Shown: piece after piece, positions 32,723 through 41,716 of the stretch
Position numbering within the stretch: position 1 is the stretch's first letter
How the letters are laid out: each line of letters opens with the position of its first letter
NCBI RefSeq assembly: GCF_900113575.1
Contig: NZ_FOPV01000008.1
Location: forward strand, 62,001-126,000
DNA from: Nitrosospira sp. Nsp14
GTDB taxonomy: Bacteria; Pseudomonadota; Gammaproteobacteria; Burkholderiales; Nitrosomonadaceae
Direction: 5' to 3'
DNA length: 64,000 nucleotides
Translations under genes and position numbers: made by a program
The notes under the pieces: model-generated
Told to the model about the DNA's origin: nothing
Seen by the model: the letters and a program-made list of their open reading frames with translations, nothing else
The model's database searches: none

Positions 32723-34474
32723 TTAGACCAACACGATATCGTGTGCATTAACATCAGGGTGACCGACTATCGTTGCCAGCTCAACGGCATGACCCCGTCC
32801 GCTTCCATCGGCATCGAACGACAGAACGCCCGTCTTTTCGTTGTAGACAAAGTAATCGTCCCGCTCCTCTGCTCTACCCCATCTGTTACTGGCGAAATTG
32901 TCATCATCGAGCTTGCCAGCGTCCAAATCGTTCCGGGTGCCCCATATTGCATCGTTCACATCTTTCAGGCTGAATTGCAAGGTATCGTCCTTCGACTCGA
33001 ACCCTTCTATCGTATCCCGGCCGTTGGACGATGACGTCACTCCGCTGAACACGATGGTATCGTCACCTTCGCCGCCGTTGATGGTGTCATTGCCCTTTCC
33101 ACCTACGAGGAGGTCGTCGCCTTTGCCCCCATAGAGCTTGTCGTTGCCATCGTCGCCGTAGAGCTTGTCGTTGCCCTTGCCGCCGTCCAGGTAGTCATTC
33201 CCATCGCCGCCATAGAGCACGTCGTTATTCCGGCCATAGGACCCCTTGTCGTCGTCCTTGTGGTCGTCCTTCTTTTCTTCTTCATCGTCGCCAAAGAGCC
33301 GGTCATCGCCTTTGCCCCCGTACAGCGTGTCGTTGCCGTCGCCGCCGTACAGTTTGTCGTTGCCCTTGCCGCCGTCCAGGTAGTCATTCCCGTCGCCGCC
33401 ATAGAGCACGTCGTTATTCCGGCCATAGGACCCCTTGTCGTCGTCCTTGTGGTCGTCCTTGTGGTCGTCTTTGTCGTCGTCCTTCTTTTCTTCATCATCG
33501 CCAAAGAGCCGATCATCGCCTTTGCCCCCGTACAGCGTGTCGTTGCCGTCGCCGCCGTAGAGTTTGTCGTTGCCCTTGCCGCCGTCCAGGTAGTCATCGC
33601 CATCGCCGCCGTAGAGCACGTCGTTATTCCGGCCATAGGACCCCTTGTCGTCGTCCTTGTGGTCGTCTTCGTCGTCGTCCTTCTTTTCTTCATCATCGCC
33701 AAAGAGCCGGTCGTTGCCATCGCCGCCATAGAGCGTGTCATTGCCGTCGCCGCCGAACAGCTTATCGTTGCCCTTGCCGCCGTCCAGGTAGTCATCGCCA
33801 TCGCCGCCGTAGAGCACGTCGTTATTCCGTGCATAACGCCCCTTGTCGTCCTTATCGTCCTTGTCGTCTTTGTCGTCCTTCTTCTCATCGTCGCCAAAGA
33901 GCCGGTCGTTGCCATCGCCGCCATAGAGCGTGTCGTTGCCGTCACCGCCGAACAGCTTATCGTTGCCCTTGCCGCCGTCCAGGTAGTCATCGCCAGCGCC
34001 GCCATAGAGCACGTCGTTACCATCCCCGCCGAAGAGCTTGTCGTTGCCCTTGCCGCCGTCTAGGTAGTCATCGCCCTTGCCGCCGTACAGCGTGTCATTG
34101 CCATCCTCGCCGAAGAGCTTGTCGTTGCCCTTGCCGCCGTCCAGGTAATCATTGCCATCGCCGCCATAGAGCACGTCGTTATTCCTGGCATTACTCCACT
34201 TGTCGTCCTTGTCGTCTTTGTCGTCCTTCTTCTCATCGTCGCCAAAGAGCCGGTCGTTGCCGTCGCCGCCATAGAGCTTGTCGTTGCCGTCACCGCCGTA
34301 CAGCTGATCGTTGCCCCTGCCGCCGTATATGGTGTCGTTGCCATCGTCGCCGAAGAGTTTATCGTTGCCATTTTTTCCATCGATGCGATCATTTCCGTCC
34401 CGTCCGCGGATCGTATCGCCGTAGGGAGTACCGTTAAGAACGTCGTTGCGGCGGGTGCCTGTGATAATAGCCAT
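32723..34474 (-). CDS. RTX-repeat calcium-binding protein, type I secretion substrate
   Basis: This 583-residue protein is built almost wholly of glycine- and aspartate-rich RTX nonapeptides (GGDGNDxLY type), which fold into calcium-bound beta rolls outside the cell. It has no N-terminal signal peptide and no enzymatic domain. Five Asp/Lys/His spacers of varying length (EKKDDKDDKDDK, EEKKDDDEDDHKDDDK and similar) divide the repeat array into nearly identical blocks of about 70 residues. The C-terminal 90 residues leave the repeat pattern (DTIEGFESKDDTLQF, VLSFDADGSG, HDIVLV) and look like a type I secretion signal. The start has a good AGGAG. It is divergent from a permease-HlyD-TolC operon that probably exports it. 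Confidence 0.9.
   Translation of the reverse strand: MAIITGTRRNDVLNGTPYGDTIRGRDGNDRIDGKNGNDKLFGDDGNDTIYGGRGNDQLYGGDGNDKLYGGDGNDRLFGDDEKKDDKDDKDDKWSNARNNDVLYGGDGNDYLDGGKGNDKLFGEDGNDTLYGGKGDDYLDGGKGNDKLFGGDGNDVLYGGAGDDYLDGGKGNDKLFGGDGNDTLYGGDGNDRLFGDDEKKDDKDDKDDKDDKGRYARNNDVLYGGDGDDYLDGGKGNDKLFGGDGNDTLYGGDGNDRLFGDDEEKKDDDEDDHKDDDKGSYGRNNDVLYGGDGDDYLDGGKGNDKLYGGDGNDTLYGGKGDDRLFGDDEEKKDDDKDDHKDDHKDDDKGSYGRNNDVLYGGDGNDYLDGGKGNDKLYGGDGNDTLYGGKGDDRLFGDDEEEKKDDHKDDDKGSYGRNNDVLYGGDGNDYLDGGKGNDKLYGDDGNDKLYGGKGDDLLVGGKGNDTINGGEGDDTIVFSGVTSSSNGRDTIEGFESKDDTLQFSLKDVNDAIWGTRNDLDAGKLDDDNFASNRWGRAEERDDYFVYNEKTGVLSFDADGSGRGHAVELATIVGHPDVNAHDIVLV
32993..34446. repeat. Tandem repeat array encoding RTX nonapeptides and Asp/Lys spacers
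   Basis: The coding DNA repeats at two scales: 27-bp units for single nonapeptides and blocks of roughly 200 bp that each hold a spacer plus about six nonapeptides. Blocks toward the C-terminal end are almost identical at the DNA level, and the spacer hexamer-to-dodecamer units coding for DDK or DDHK vary in number. This is a signature of recent duplication and slippage. Boundaries are approximate. Confidence 0.8.
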
Positions 34475-34867
34475 TTGAATCTCCTGTAAGTATATTTTTA
34501 AAAAGTAATTGCCCGGATGGGCTCTGCCTTAAAGCTTTAAGCTTTTTATTTTTTTTAAACGACAGTTACTGGAGTTCAACGGAATATAGGCTGCTCCCTC
34601 ACAACTTTATAACTACCCCGTTATGCCGCCCTTTCGAGCTGCAATTCCATAGATAGCATTTCCCGTGCCACCGATTTACGCTGCCTCATATAAACAATAG
34701 TTTGTTTGAGATGATGCTCAGCCGTTTATATTGCATAAACCGAATACCCAAGCAAATACCCATCAAGAAAGGTGGATCGCGTCGCTGAAGAACGACATTT
34801 CCCTACTTGTAAGAAAAAAAACCCTTCTTTTAGAACGGGAAATCGGCCCTGCCTATATAGATAGAGT

Positions 34868-34889
34868 CTTGTCTCCATTTGGAGACAGG
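34868..34889 (+). other. Hairpin followed by a T-rich stretch
   Basis: CTTGTCTCC and GGAGACAGG form a 9-bp stem with one wobble pair and an ATTT loop. CATTTTAATTTTCTT follows. It could be a weak terminator or the 3' end of a small RNA. Confidence 0.4.
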
Positions 34890-34949
34890 CATTTTAATTT
34901 TCTTAAGGTAAATTTATCTCTAAGGCGTTAAACCACGCATAATTTATTT

Positions 34950-34973
34950 TGTCGTCAAAAAACGACAGTTTTT
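34950..34973 (+). terminator. Terminator-like hairpin in the RTX/T1SS spacer
   Basis: TGTCGT and ACGACA form a 6-bp stem with a CAAAAA loop, followed by GTTTTTC. Its short stem gives modest support. It would end a rightward transcript starting inside the spacer, for which no gene is evident. Confidence 0.4.
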
Positions 34974-35406
34974 CGACGATCGTTGTGCAGTAGTCCAGCC
35001 TCGACTCGCTTAACGGAGGCGGTATTGAAACAAAACCAGGTTCTAATGACCTGCTCACCTAAACGCATAGTTAAGTTTGCGTGCGCCAACGAACAGACGA
35101 AATGTTTTTCATTCATATAAGTTAGACCATAGGCTCACCGTTTGCTGGAACTGTCGGAATGTTGGGAACGTTGGTATGGATAAGTAAATAACGTTGCATA
35201 AAAATAAACGTGAACGGGCCCACGCTGCTGCTTATGGAATATCGGACTCGCAGGTAGGCAAGCTGCAAATGCTGTTTGGCGGGAAAACACCCAGATAGCG
35301 TCCCGCATGTGACTCACGTCAGACCCTTAAACTTCAGACGGATTACTCGTAACCGACTATTCAGGACAAGAATAATAACAATGATATTTACGAGGCCGTC
35401 CTTTAG

Positions 35407-37140
35407 ATGAAGCCCGGATACAAGCTTCCCGAAACCGAACTTGCACGAGTCCTGGTTGGATTCAAGCGAATATTCGCAACGGTTGGCGTCTTTAGCGCAA
35501 TCATCAACATGCTGTTGCTCGTCCCAGCCCTGTACATGCTGCAGGTCTACGATCGGGTATTGGCCAGCCGCAACGAGACCACGCTATTGATGCTGACACT
35601 GATGATCGTCGGCGCATATCTATTGATGGGCTCGCTTGAATTCGTGCGCAGCTTCGTGCTGATCCGGGTCGGCGCCCAATTCGACATGAGGATGAATAAG
35701 CGCGTATACACAGCGGCGTTCGAGCAAAACCTGAAACGCGGTGGCGGCAATGCCGGGCAAGCCTTGCAGGATTTGACAAATATCCGGCAGTTTTTGACTG
35801 GCCATGGATTATTCGCATTCTTCGATGCGCCCTGGTTTCCGGTGTACCTGATCGTTATTTTTCTATTCCACCCGCTATTGGGTTTCTTTGCCCTAGGGGG
35901 GACAATTATTCTGGTAGCCCTCGCGTTCCTTAACGAATCAATCTCCAGGAAACCGTTGAGCGAGGCCAACACCATGGCTGTTGCTTCGAGCAACCTCGCG
36001 ACCAATAACCTGCGCAACGCGGAGGTGATAGCCGCCATGGGCATGTTGCCCAACTTGATGTCGCGGTGGTTTGGGTTACACAGCCGCTTCTTGCAATTGC
36101 AAGCGGAAGCGAGCGAAAAGGCGGGAACCATCGCTGCGGTCACAAAGTTCGTGCGCATGTCGCTGCAATCGCTGATACTTGGCCTGGGCGCCCTGCTCGT
36201 GCTGGATGGGAGAATTACGCCTGGCATAATGATTGTCGGATCGATTCTGATGGGTAGAGCGCTAAGTCCTGTTGAGCAGCTGATTTCCGGCTGGAAAAAC
36301 TGGAGCGGTACGCGCAGCGCATACCAGCGCTTGAACGATCTGCTGGAAGCCAACCCGCCGCGCGAGCCGGGAATGTCTTTGCCAAAACCAATTGGCAAAC
36401 TCTCTGTGGAAGGCGTCACTGCCGGCCCGCCAGGGGCGACGCGCCCCGTGCTTAGAAACCTGAGTTTTGCCATTGCGCCGGGAGAGGTGCTGGGCGTTAT
36501 CGGGCCGAGTGGAGCGGGGAAATCCACTCTCGCGCGGCTCCTGGTCGGGATATGGCCCACGATGGGAGGAAAAGTCCGACTGGATGGGGCCGACATTTAT
36601 CAATGGAACAAGGACGAATTGGGCCCCTATGTTGGTTATTTGCCGCAGGATATAGAGCTGTTCGCGGGGACGGTCAGCGAAAACATCGCCCGTTTCGGAG
36701 AAGTCGATGCAGAGAAGGTGATTATCGCAGCCCAGCGTGCCGGCGTTCATGACCTGATTCTGCGTTTTCCTCAAGGGTACGATACCCCACTGGGCGAGGA
36801 CGGCGCCGGACTTGCCGGCGGGCAGAAACAACGCCTTGGTCTGGCTCGCGCAATTTACGGAGATCCATCCCTGATCGTACTGGACGAGCCCAATTCGAAC
36901 CTCGATGAAACCGGAGAATTGGCGCTGATTGCAGCGATCAACGATCTGCGCAATCGCGGCAAAACCATTGTAATGATCACTCATCGGGAAAGCACGCTCG
37001 GAACCACCACCAGACTGCTGGTTCTTCGCGATGGCGTAGCTCAATTGTTTGGCCCCAGCGATCAGGTAAAACGAGAATTGATCAGGATGAGTCAACAATT
37101 ACCGAAACGGGTAGAAGATGCAAAACAAGCTTCAGCCTAG
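35407..37140 (+). CDS. Type I secretion permease/ATPase (PrtD/LapB-like)
   Basis: This 577-residue protein is the inner-membrane ABC component of a type I secretion system. An N-terminal membrane domain (about 1-320, helices near residues 25-50, 60-85, 130-180 and 245-290) precedes the ATPase domain. Walker A is GPSGAGKST, the signature is LAGGQKQRLGLARA (Ala replacing the usual Ser), and Walker B is LIVLDEPNSNLD. There is no N-terminal C39 domain, so it belongs to the PrtD-like group that exports RTX proteins without cleavage. The gene overlaps the adaptor gene by 23 bp. The divergent RTX gene is the obvious substrate. Confidence 0.94.
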   Translation: MKPGYKLPETELARVLVGFKRIFATVGVFSAIINMLLLVPALYMLQVYDRVLASRNETTLLMLTLMIVGAYLLMGSLEFVRSFVLIRVGAQFDMRMNKRVYTAAFEQNLKRGGGNAGQALQDLTNIRQFLTGHGLFAFFDAPWFPVYLIVIFLFHPLLGFFALGGTIILVALAFLNESISRKPLSEANTMAVASSNLATNNLRNAEVIAAMGMLPNLMSRWFGLHSRFLQLQAEASEKAGTIAAVTKFVRMSLQSLILGLGALLVLDGRITPGIMIVGSILMGRALSPVEQLISGWKNWSGTRSAYQRLNDLLEANPPREPGMSLPKPIGKLSVEGVTAGPPGATRPVLRNLSFAIAPGEVLGVIGPSGAGKSTLARLLVGIWPTMGGKVRLDGADIYQWNKDELGPYVGYLPQDIELFAGTVSENIARFGEVDAEKVIIAAQRAGVHDLILRFPQGYDTPLGEDGAGLAGGQKQRLGLARAIYGDPSLIVLDEPNSNLDETGELALIAAINDLRNRGKTIVMITHRESTLGTTTRLLVLRDGVAQLFGPSDQVKRELIRMSQQLPKRVEDAKQASA

Positions 37141-38482
37141 CTCAGGCGCAGCATCTGCCGCTGTCGTCTACGGCGAAGAAATCAAACCTTACGCGGTCAA
37201 CACGGACCCGCGGGTGTATACAAGGATCGGTTGGTGGATTGTCATTGCCGGGGTCTGTGGATTTTTATTGTGGGCTTCTCTCGCACCGTTGGACAAGGGT
37301 GTCCCGCTCAGCGGCACGGTCACTGTATCGACGAACAGAAAGGCCGTACAGCATCCGACCGGTGGTACCGTGGAAGCCATCCTGGTGAAGGAGGGAGACC
37401 ATGTCCAGGCGGGCCAACCGCTGGTTCGCTTTAATGCCGTGCAGGTGACCGCCAGCGCGGAAATGGCGCGGGTCAGATATTTCACGGCGCGCGCGGCCGA
37501 GGCGCGCTTGATTGCAGAGCGTGACGGAACGGATGAGATCGTTTTCCCCCCGGACCTCTCCCACGAAAAAGACGACCCGCGCGTGGCAAATAATATGCGC
37601 ATGCAGGAACAGCTATTGAATTCACGATTAATGGCGATTAAAAGCGAGTTGGCCGCGATAGACGAAAATATTTCGGGATTGAAGTTGCAAACGAGCGGAT
37701 TGGAGGAATCGCGAGACAATAAAAAGGCGCAAATGGCGCTTTTGAAGGAACAGCTCGACGGGATGCGGGAGCTTGCCAAAGAAGGCTACGTTGCGCGTAA
37801 CCGATTGTTGGATTTAGAGCGGACCTACGCTCAAATCAGCGGCGCGATTTCGGAGGATATTGGCAATATTGGCCGGGCACAGCGCCAGATTGCGGAATTG
37901 AAACTGCGCCGTATACAGCGGCAACAGGAATACCAAAAGGAAGTCCGTTCCCAACTCTCCGATGTGCAACGGGAAGCGGAAGCACTTGGCAATCAGCTCA
38001 AAGGGCTCGATTACGATATGGCGAACGCCATAATAAAAGCCCCGGTGGACGGCACCGTTGTGGGCTTGGCAATATTTACCCAAGGGGCCGTCGTCAGTCC
38101 GGGTTTCAAAATGATGGATGTCGTACCAAGCGGCGACTCATTGGACGTGGAAGGACACCTGCCAGTGCATTTGATCGATAAGGTCCACCCAGATCTTCCG
38201 GTAGAACTGATCTTCTCCGCGTTTAATCGAAATCTCACTCCGCATATTCCTGGCGTCGTTACGCATGTCTCCGCCGATCGGTTTGTTGACGAACAGACGG
38301 GGGTTCCCTACTACAAGGTACGAGCCAAAGTTGCACCTGAAGGAATGAAAATGATCTCCGATTTGCAAATCCGTCCGGGCATGCCCGTGGAATTATTTGT
38401 AAAAACCGGCGAACGGACCATGATAAACTACATTTTGAAGCCGATACTTGACCATTTAAAGATGTCAATGACAGAAGAATAA
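37118..38482 (+). CDS. Type I secretion membrane fusion protein (HlyD/PrtE family)
   Basis: This 454-residue adaptor links the inner-membrane ABC protein to the outer-membrane channel. One membrane helix (IGWWIVIAGVCGFLLWASL) near residue 40 anchors it. A lipoyl-like half-motif (GTVEAILVKEGDHVQAGQPL), a long coiled coil (about 130-300), and a second half-motif (IIKAPVDGTVVGL) follow in the usual order. It starts inside the end of the permease gene and is followed by the TolC-like gene after 1 bp. The three proteins form a complete type I exporter. Confidence 0.94.
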   Translation: MQNKLQPSSGAASAAVVYGEEIKPYAVNTDPRVYTRIGWWIVIAGVCGFLLWASLAPLDKGVPLSGTVTVSTNRKAVQHPTGGTVEAILVKEGDHVQAGQPLVRFNAVQVTASAEMARVRYFTARAAEARLIAERDGTDEIVFPPDLSHEKDDPRVANNMRMQEQLLNSRLMAIKSELAAIDENISGLKLQTSGLEESRDNKKAQMALLKEQLDGMRELAKEGYVARNRLLDLERTYAQISGAISEDIGNIGRAQRQIAELKLRRIQRQQEYQKEVRSQLSDVQREAEALGNQLKGLDYDMANAIIKAPVDGTVVGLAIFTQGAVVSPGFKMMDVVPSGDSLDVEGHLPVHLIDKVHPDLPVELIFSAFNRNLTPHIPGVVTHVSADRFVDEQTGVPYYKVRAKVAPEGMKMISDLQIRPGMPVELFVKTGERTMINYILKPILDHLKMSMTEE

Positions 38483-38483
38483 A

Positions 38484-39818
38484 ATGCGTGTGGTCCCATA
38501 CCGCCTCTGGATAATCCTGACCTTTTTCATAGCGCTACTTCCAATCAACACGGTTTCGGCTCTCGGGCTCATGCAGGCGTATGAGGCCGCGTTGAACAAT
38601 GACGCGTTGTACCAGGCTGCGATACATGAAAACGAAGCCGGACAGCAATTCAAGACAATTGGCCGCGCCAGCCTGCTGCCCGTTTTGTCCGGCAGTTATT
38701 CAACCAATTACGTCGATGCAGATCGTACCTTTACTGGCAGAACCGACCAGTTAACCTACCGCAACGAAACCGCTTTACTCCAGCTGCGTCAACCAGTGAT
38801 CAACTTTGAATCATTCGCCCGCTATAAGCAGGGGCAGGCGCAAACCAGCGCGGCGGACGCCCAGTTTCTGGTGCAAAACCAGGACTTGATCGTCCGGCTT
38901 GCCGCAGCCTATATGGACACTCGATTCGCAGAAGACCAGCTGGCGATTACGTCTTCCCAGATGAGTTCGTTTGCGGAACAGCGTTTAACCAACGAACGTC
39001 TGTTCGAGAAGGGAGAGGGAACCCGGACTGAGATGCTCGAAACGCAGGCACGCTTCGATCTGGCCGAAGCACAGGTGATTGAAGCGCGGGATAATCTGAC
39101 TAATGCGCGCAATGTGCTGGCATCGATCGTGGGGGAGGAAGTAAAACTGCTGAATCCGTTGCTGGATGACTTCCGCGTAAAGCCAATGCAGCCGCCGAGC
39201 TTCGAGGAATGGAAAGAGATTGCCCTTGAGCAAAATCCTGAGGTAGTCTCGCAACGGCACGCGGTAGAGGTCGCGCGCCAGGAGATAAACAAGCAGCGCG
39301 CCGGACACGCACCCCGTGTTGATCTTGTGGGCGCCATCAACAAATCCATGTCGGACAACGTCCTTTTCGTAGGTCTGGATACGTTTACCCGCAGCATCGG
39401 GGTGCAGGTAAATGTACCTATGTACGCCGGCGGCCTGGTCAACGCAATGACGAGCCAGGCGGTATCCAATCACGAAAGAGCAAAGGCTCAGCTGGAATCG
39501 AGAACGAATCAGGTTTTGATCGAATTACGGAGACAATTCAACCTGAACCTTAGCAGCGCCCGGCGTATCGACGCCCTGGTGTCATCCGTCAATTCCAGAA
39601 GCATTCTTCTCGATGCAACCAGGAAAAGCGCCATTGGCGGCACGCGGACCAACATTGATATTCTGAATGCCAAGCAACAGTTCTTCGAAGCAACCCTTGA
39701 CCTGACGCAGGCGCGCTACAATTACCTCCTCAGCTATTTGCGGTTGCGCAAGGCGGCAGGCACTGTGGACATACGCGACCTGCAAGATGTGGCGCGTTAC
39801 TTTGTTTCCCGTGAATAA
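38484..39818 (+). CDS. TolC family outer-membrane secretion protein
   Basis: This 444-residue protein is the outer-membrane channel of the type I system. It begins with a signal peptide (LWIILTFFIALLPINTVSA) and has the TolC pattern of AYEAALNNDALYQAAIHENEA followed by two long helical hairpin halves. Typical repeats are seen at LLQLRQPVINFESFARYKQ and VQVNVPMYAGGLVNAMTSQA. The start lies one base after the hlyD-like stop. Having its own TolC inside the operon suggests a dedicated exporter. Confidence 0.93.
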   Translation: MRVVPYRLWIILTFFIALLPINTVSALGLMQAYEAALNNDALYQAAIHENEAGQQFKTIGRASLLPVLSGSYSTNYVDADRTFTGRTDQLTYRNETALLQLRQPVINFESFARYKQGQAQTSAADAQFLVQNQDLIVRLAAAYMDTRFAEDQLAITSSQMSSFAEQRLTNERLFEKGEGTRTEMLETQARFDLAEAQVIEARDNLTNARNVLASIVGEEVKLLNPLLDDFRVKPMQPPSFEEWKEIALEQNPEVVSQRHAVEVARQEINKQRAGHAPRVDLVGAINKSMSDNVLFVGLDTFTRSIGVQVNVPMYAGGLVNAMTSQAVSNHERAKAQLESRTNQVLIELRRQFNLNLSSARRIDALVSSVNSRSILLDATRKSAIGGTRTNIDILNAKQQFFEATLDLTQARYNYLLSYLRLRKAAGTVDIRDLQDVARYFVSRE

Positions 39819-39870
39819 ATTAGAAAGGCATGAAAGCGACGTCGATTCACTGAAGAACTTCCTACTGGAA

Positions 39871-41169
<1,299 letters not shown>

Positions 41170-41242
41170 TCATCATATCGCAAAGCCTACCTTTACGGTT
41201 TCATTTCGAGCCCCTGCCGGGATGTCAATTCAAGGAGATCAC

Positions 41243-41632
41243 ATGAAAAAAAGAACAGTTCAGACGTCGGATGCACCCCAGGCCATCGGCCCCTATTCTC
41301 AGGCCATACTGGTTAGTGGGGGGAGCACGGTTTATTTGTCCGGCCAGATCGGGCTGGACCCTGTATCCATGGAGATGGTAACGGGAATCGATGAACAGAT
41401 TCACCGCGTATTTCAAAACCTGGCCGCTGTTGCAAAGGCAAGCGGCGGAAATCTGAGCGATATTGTGAAACTGAACGTCTACCTGACTGACCTTGGCAAC
41501 TTCCAGAAGGTCAACGAGATCATGGCAAGCTACTTCACGACTCCCTACCCAGCCCGCGCCGCGATAGGGGTTGCAGCGCTACCGCGCGGGGCCCTTGTGG
41601 AAATGGATGCGGTGCTGGTATTGGCTGACTGA
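41243..41632 (+). CDS. ridA: RidA family reactive intermediate deaminase
   Basis: RidA hydrolyses reactive enamine/imine intermediates from PLP enzymes such as threonine dehydratase. The 129-residue protein shows [21 protein letters not shown], the central [14 protein letters not shown] and the C-terminal [21 protein letters not shown], whose arginine binds the carboxylate. I chose the ATG at 41243, preceded by AAGGAG, rather than the ATG 21 bp upstream. recG follows on the same strand and its apparent N terminus begins directly after the ridA stop, so the two may be coupled. Confidence 0.95.
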   Translation: MKKRTVQTSDAPQAIGPYSQAILVSGGSTVYLSGQIGLDPVSMEMVTGIDEQIHRVFQNLAAVAKASGGNLSDIVKLNVYLTDLGNFQKVNEIMASYFTTPYPARAAIGVAALPRGALVEMDAVLVLAD

Positions 41633-41716
41633 CTGAGAGGCAATATCAAAGCGACGCCAATATCCCACACCACCGATCGTCCTCGCAACAGCGCGATTCA
41701 GGAAAAACTGGCCAGA

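Larger units (their letters stand above)
34475..35406. other. Long divergent intergenic region between the RTX gene and its secretion operon
   Basis: About 930 bp separate the RTX start from the permease-ATPase start. It is clearly more AT-rich than the flanking genes. It contains a palindromic AT-rich stretch near 34530-34557, two terminator-like hairpins (34868-34889 and 34950-34967), and a 66-codon frame at 34731-34931 with no recognisable feature. Divergent promoters, leaders or a small RNA could lie here. I cannot assign any with confidence. Confidence 0.5.

Noticed and set aside
33260-34063. Long open frame on the plus strand opposite the RTX repeats
   Set aside because: It is a mirror of the repeat array, giving a monotonous Val/Ala/Phe-rich translation with no domain. 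The RTX reading on the other strand explains it.
32993-34446. Regular direct repeats that could suggest a CRISPR array
   Set aside because: The repeats are contiguous, in frame and encode RTX nonapeptides; there are no unique spacers and no cas genes.
34731-34931. A 66-codon frame in the RTX/T1SS spacer
   Set aside because: It needs a TTG start, lacks a ribosome-binding site and contains a hairpin. It shows no similarity I recognise.
35547-36596. A 349-codon frame opposite the type I secretion ATPase gene
   Set aside because: It is antisense to a gene with complete ABC transporter motifs and has no recognisable domain.
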